Below, piece by piece: positions 60,629 to 64,000 of a stretch of DNA of 64,000 nt (positions within the stretch are counted from its first letter, which is position 1; each line of letters begins with the position of its first letter). The notes under the pieces are model-generated. The model saw only the letters and a program-made list of their open reading frames with translations. It did not search any database and had not been told where the DNA came from. This DNA comes from Solimicrobium sp043758755 (lineage in GTDB: Bacteria > Pseudomonadota > Gammaproteobacteria > Burkholderiales > Burkholderiaceae_D), in assembly GCA_043758755.1 (NCBI GenBank), contig JAYVMW010000059.1, positions 124,001 through 188,000 on the forward strand, written 5' to 3'. Position numbers and translations under genes: made by a program.

Positions 60629-61831
60629 ATGAACAATGAAAGCAAGTCAGCGCAGTCGGTTCGGCGCTGCGACAATGTCAACCTGCGATTGATGCACAAA
60701 CTTGTTTTGACCGGCATAACCTGTCTGGCAGTGCAGCTGAGTGCTTCGGCTGCCGACACCGGGTCAGCACAGGGCAAACCCAAAAAGGTGGGCATCGATG
60801 TACCCGTTACCGCAGAAATGACTGGCGCCGGCATCGTGTCCAGTGGCGCGGTACTGCCACCCATTCCTGCGGTGACCGGCAGCAGAAAGAATCCGGTTCC
60901 ATCCTGGGGCAAGCCGCTGCCGTATCCGATCATAATTGCTGACCGGCGCAATAACCGGCTCATTGAAATAGCACCCGATAAACGCATCATCTGGGAATTC
61001 CCGTCACCCAACCTGAAAGTCTATCGTGGCAACGAGGATGTCAATTTCTCGCAGGATGGCACCATGCTGGCCATCAGTGAAGAAGATAATTACGATATTC
61101 ATCTGGTCGATTACCAGCAGCGTCAACTGGCTTTTTCATACGGCATTCCCGATGTGCGCGGCAGCAAACCCGGTTTGATGAATTATCCGGATGACGCACA
61201 TCTGCTGGCCGACGGCATCATGGCAACCGGCGATATCCGCAACTGCCGGGTATTATTTCTTGATCCCAAAACCAGCAACATTGTCACGCAGTGGGGAACC
61301 CCGGGAAAATGCGAACACAACCCGCCGACAACGCTGGGCTATCCGAACGGTGTCACACCGATGGAAAATGGCGACATGCTGATCAGCGAAATTCGTGATG
61401 CCTGGATTTCCCGCATTACCCGCGCAGGAAAAGTTGTCTGGAGCATGCGCGCACCGAAAGTGAAATATCCGTCTGATGCCTTTCCTACTGTCGATGGCAA
61501 GCAGATCATCGTGGCCGATTTTGTCAAGCCTGGGCATATCGTCATCTTTGACCCTGCCACCCGCAAAGTGACCTGGGAATATGCGGTAACACAGGGTGAC
61601 GGTGTGCTCGATCACCCGTCGCTGGCGCGTGAGCTGCCTGATACCGGCGATATTCTGGTGTCGGATGATTTGCGTGATCGGGTGGTCGTGATCGATCGTC
61701 AGACCAAGCAGATTGTCTGGCAGTATGGCGTCACCGACACCAAAGGACATACACAGGGTCTGCTGAACTACCCGGACGGATTTGATATTGATGTATTCCG
61801 TGCCTGGAAGCAGTCACTGAAAGAAAAATAA
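60629..61831 (+). CDS. Exported beta-propeller protein (PQQ/arylsulfotransferase-like repeats)
   Basis: A 400-residue secreted protein: signal-like segment LVLTGITCLAVQLSASAA at about 25-42, then repeated blades of ~45 residues such as YPIIIADRRNNRLIEIAPDKR, NGDMLISEIRDAWISRITRAG, KVVWSMRAP, DTGDILVSDDLRDRVVVID and QIVWQYGV. Each ends with a W(E/S/Q)(F/M/Y) strand, as in PQQ-like or arylsulfotransferase-type propellers. No catalytic His of sulfotransferases could be assigned. The start ATG 60629 follows AGAGGAT. It probably shares a transcript with the carbonic anhydrase. Function unknown. Confidence 0.72.
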   Translation: MNNESKSAQSVRRCDNVNLRLMHKLVLTGITCLAVQLSASAADTGSAQGKPKKVGIDVPVTAEMTGAGIVSSGAVLPPIPAVTGSRKNPVPSWGKPLPYPIIIADRRNNRLIEIAPDKRIIWEFPSPNLKVYRGNEDVNFSQDGTMLAISEEDNYDIHLVDYQQRQLAFSYGIPDVRGSKPGLMNYPDDAHLLADGIMATGDIRNCRVLFLDPKTSNIVTQWGTPGKCEHNPPTTLGYPNGVTPMENGDMLISEIRDAWISRITRAGKVVWSMRAPKVKYPSDAFPTVDGKQIIVADFVKPGHIVIFDPATRKVTWEYAVTQGDGVLDHPSLARELPDTGDILVSDDLRDRVVVIDRQTKQIVWQYGVTDTKGHTQGLLNYPDGFDIDVFRAWKQSLKEK

Positions 61832-61843
61832 TTTCCATTCGGA

Positions 61844-61881
61844 CCTGCAGCGACTGGCTTCAAGATGGCCAGCGCTGCAGG
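61844..61881. terminator. Strong hairpin between convergent genes
   Basis: CCTGCAGCG (61844-61852) and CGCTGCAGG (61873-61881) pair perfectly, extended inward by CTGGC/GCCAG with one bulged A. No T tract follows on either side, so it is a hairpin at a convergent gene end rather than a textbook intrinsic terminator. Confidence 0.5.
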
Positions 61882-61896
61882 GTTGGCGGCAGCCAT

Positions 61897-62334
61897 TTAC
61901 TTTGGCAACTTCAGCATGAAGTAGGTGGCCTTGACCATCGCAATCGCTTTGCCTGACACATCCCGGACTTCAATTTCCCTTGCAATTTTAAATTTGCCGT
62001 GGATGCCGGTTTCGCGTTCCATTTCTTCCCATTCCTGATCTGTCACCTTAAGTTCAACGATTAAAGGTTGGATGGCAGGTGCCAGATAGCGAATCGTCAC
62101 TTCCCCGACCACCGGCACCAGATTCTGCAGGCCGAATTTGAGTACGCACATCATGCCAAACGGGAATTCGGCCAATGAAAAAATCGCGCCGGCATAGATG
62201 CCGCCAAGATGATTTCTGTTTCCTTCCAGCGGCATTTCAACCTTGAACAGATTGGGCGATTGCTCCAGTACCCGAATACCCATATTTTTCAAGGTATCTA
62301 CGCTTCGAATCATGTGTTCGAGATTGACTGTCAT
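61897..62334 (-). CDS. Hot-dog thioesterase (YiiD C-terminal/PaaI-like)
   Basis: A 145-residue hot-dog fold protein: FKVEMPLEGNRNHLGGIYAGAIFSLAE is the N-x-x-H-x-G-G-x-x-x-G motif with the long helix, followed by VGEVTIRYLAPAIQPL and the final IAMVKATYFMLK strand. Such proteins hydrolyse acyl-CoA thioesters; the YiiD C-terminal group fits best. The start is ATG 62334. It is divergent from the chemoreceptor gene. Confidence 0.78.
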   Translation of the reverse strand: MTVNLEHMIRSVDTLKNMGIRVLEQSPNLFKVEMPLEGNRNHLGGIYAGAIFSLAEFPFGMMCVLKFGLQNLVPVVGEVTIRYLAPAIQPLIVELKVTDQEWEEMERETGIHGKFKIAREIEVRDVSGKAIAMVKATYFMLKLPK

Positions 62335-62591
62335 TGAGTACTTTCCTTGTTGGTCATGAGTGGGGTTTGGGTATATTAACTGAAACAGGCAGTGCGGGGA
62401 CTTGCAGAAATAACATGCCTCGTGAAATAATTCACATTACATTTCCTCCAACGTATACCTATACTCAAATTGCAATCATCATTTTTTTGCCAGGCGAGCA
62501 GTCATCAAGCCCCGCGCAAAACATATCAAATTTGAATATAAAAAAAGTATCAGCCGCACCTTGTCGTACTTCACACCAAGGGGAAATAATT

Positions 62592-64000
62592 TTGGATGCT
62601 CTTCGCAATCTGACAATTCAGAAAAAACTGATCCTCAGCATGGGCGGTTGCCTGGTGCTGTTTCTGGCCATATCCACGGTGCTGTCAGTAACCATGACCA
62701 GCAGCGGAATTCGGGGACGGGTCATCCAGACCGAGTTACCTGCGCAGGTCGGAGAAATCCGCAACGATATCCTGCGTCAGATCGGTGAGCCACTGGCCAC
62801 ATCGCTCGGGATTGCCAACAACACTTTCCTGCATACCTGGGAAGACGCAGGCTTGCCTGACAGCGGTTTGCCACAATGGAAGCAGTACGCCGAACAAATC
62901 AAGAAATCCAGCAATGCCGCCATGGTGTTCTGGGTGTCGGAAGCGGCTGGCAAACACATCAGCGAACAGGGCAACAGTCGCAGCGTCGCCAAAAGCGCGC
63001 CGGGTGACCAATGGTTTTACAACTTTCTTTCAGGTGGCAAGCTGTACACGCTCGATCTGGACAAGGACGTCGGTTCGAGCAATGTCATGTTGTTCGTGAA
63101 TGTTCGTTTTCAGACCGCCGCCGGCAAGATTGGTGCAACGGGCCTCGGTCTATCGGTTGATGCACTGGCTGATAAGATACGCAGTTACAAGCTGGGCAAA
63201 TCCGGCTTCGTCTATCTGGTGCGCGCCAATGGCAGTGTGCTGATACATCGTGACGCAACCCTGAGTGACGGAAAGCATTTTCTGAAGGACTTGCCCGGCA
63301 TTAATGATGCTCTGGCCACGCAGCTGCTCAGCGGCAAAGCGTTTGGCAGCACCAGTTATTCTCTGGCCGACGGCACCCATATCCTGGCCTCCTCGTTTGT
63401 ACCCGAATTGAATCTGTATGTGATCGCCGATGTACCTGAAAATGAAGTGCTCAGTGGTGTGACCCGCAATGCCACAATTACTGCACTGGCGGCAGGCGTG
63501 ATCGGCGGCGGCATAGGATTGCTGATTATTTATTTCATCAGTGGCGCCATCGCCGCTCCGGTGCGGCGCGCCGCCAGCATGCTCGACGACATAGCCCAAG
63601 GCAGTGGCGATTTGAGTCGGCACATGGTTGTTGAAAGCCGCGACGAAGTCGGATTGCTGGCGGATGCCTTCAACCTGTTCGTGGCTTCACTCAACAGGAC
63701 CATCAGCCAGGTGCGCGGCAGTACCGAACTGATTGCCGCGGCCTCAACGGAAATCGCGGCGGGTAATCTGGATCTGTCGGGCCGAACCGAAAATCAGGCC
63801 TCCAATCTCGAGGAAACCGCAGCCGCCATGGAGCAGCTGACCTCAACGGTCAGGCAAAATGCCGAAAACGCCAGTCAGGCCAATCAGCTGGTTGCCAATG
63901 CTTCCGGTTTTGCCCTCAAGGGTGGCGAGGTGGTGGGGCAGGTAGTGACGACGATGGGTTCGATCAGCGAGAGTTCGCGCAAGATTGTTGACATCATCGG
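62592..64000 (+). CDS. Methyl-accepting chemotaxis protein, 3' end beyond window
   Basis: The frame runs off the right edge after about 470 codons. The start is taken as TTG 62592, eight bases after AAGGGGA (62578-62584); no ATG is suitably placed. First membrane segment LILSMGGCLVLFLAISTVLSV, periplasmic sensor of about 260 residues with a Cache-like YKLGKSGFVYLVRANGSVLIHRD, second segment ALAAGVIGGGIGLLIIYFI, HAMP domain (GAIAAPVRRAASMLDDIAQG), then the signalling domain starting TEIAAGNLDLSGRTENQASNLEE and AAAMEQLTSTVRQNAENA. The conserved hairpin tip is off the window. The ligand is unknown. Confidence 0.88.
   Translation, partial: MDALRNLTIQKKLILSMGGCLVLFLAISTVLSVTMTSSGIRGRVIQTELPAQVGEIRNDILRQIGEPLATSLGIANNTFLHTWEDAGLPDSGLPQWKQYAEQIKKSSNAAMVFWVSEAAGKHISEQGNSRSVAKSAPGDQWFYNFLSGGKLYTLDLDKDVGSSNVMLFVNVRFQTAAGKIGATGLGLSVDALADKIRSYKLGKSGFVYLVRANGSVLIHRDATLSDGKHFLKDLPGINDALATQLLSGKAFGSTSYSLADGTHILASSFVPELNLYVIADVPENEVLSGVTRNATITALAAGVIGGGIGLLIIYFISGAIAAPVRRAASMLDDIAQGSGDLSRHMVVESRDEVGLLADAFNLFVASLNRTISQVRGSTELIAAASTEIAAGNLDLSGRTENQASNLEETAAAMEQLTSTVRQNAENASQANQLVANASGFALKGGEVVGQVVTTMGSISESSRKIVDII

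Noticed and set aside
1..64000. tRNA, rRNA, CRISPR arrays, riboswitches and intact insertion sequences
   Set aside because: No cloverleaf, repeat-spacer array, known aptamer core or transposase gene was recognised on reading the intergenic regions; a covariance-model search would be needed to exclude small RNAs.

Overview
The window looks like chromosome of a Gram-negative bacterium, most likely a betaproteobacterium. The grounds are a glucokinase fused to an RpiR-type regulator (a Burkholderiales-like arrangement), a three-gene pntAA-pntAB-pntB transhydrogenase, TonB-dependent uptake and an R64-style type IVb pilus operon. This assignment rests on gene content only. No tRNA, rRNA, CRISPR array or intact insertion sequence was recognised.

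Layout. (1) 1-9.4 kb: a type IVb pilus operon in the order pilN (entering from the left edge), pilO, pilP, pilQ, pilR, pilS, pilV. No pilT or pilU is visible between pilS and pilV, and the PilQ ATPase frame is broken by an in-frame amber codon. Two related exported proteins of unknown role follow, one with a Pro-Leu tract built from a hexanucleotide repeat. (2) 9.6-14.1 kb: a membrane GGDEF-EAL protein, an EamA exporter, a WG-repeat protein and a DUF3293 protein. (3) 14.3-18.3 kb: two tandem pairs of unrecognised paralogues (a roughly 400-residue pair sharing an almost identical N-terminus, and a 148-residue pair), with a gene remnant between the pairs. (4) 18.5-33.5 kb: a complete malto-oligosaccharide/starch locus. 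It has a TonB-dependent receptor behind two LacI-type operators, a GPH/SUT-like sugar permease, a periplasmic GH13, a GH31 of the 4-alpha-glucosyltransferase type, a LacI regulator, two more GH13 enzymes and glucokinase-RpiR. Together these import alpha-glucans, cut them in periplasm and cytoplasm, and phosphorylate the glucose. (5) 33.5-37 kb: a Fic remnant, a periplasmic binding protein, a decayed TonB receptor and a flavin-dependent tryptophan-halogenase-like gene. (6) 37-42 kb: a beta-hydroxyacid dehydrogenase, a molybdopterin oxidoreductase and fadD. (7) 41.9-45.3 kb: a decayed defence patch with an AbiEi antitoxin under a well-formed palindromic operator/promoter, a truncated AbiEii-like partner, an hsdR remnant and a degraded membrane-protein gene, then a second binding protein. 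(8) 45.3-52.3 kb: nucleoside hydrolase-ribokinase, mnmA-nudJ and the pnt operon. (9) 52.3-54.3 kb: a gene resembling the EspL/OspD3 (ShET2) cysteine-protease effectors, interrupted by a frameshift at an A6 run. (10) 54.7-64 kb: ald, a small conserved gene, tsaD, plsY, a RelBE-like toxin-antitoxin pair, a YbfB-type MFS protein, an alpha-carbonic anhydrase behind a perfect FNR/Anr box, a beta-propeller protein, a hot-dog thioesterase and the start of a methyl-accepting chemotaxis protein that runs off the right edge.

The items most worth a second look are the EspL-like gene and the unknown SNGW pair (possible exported effectors with no secretion system in view), the amber codon in pilQ, and the AbiEi operator array. 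Function calls come from motifs and remembered family features, not from database searches.
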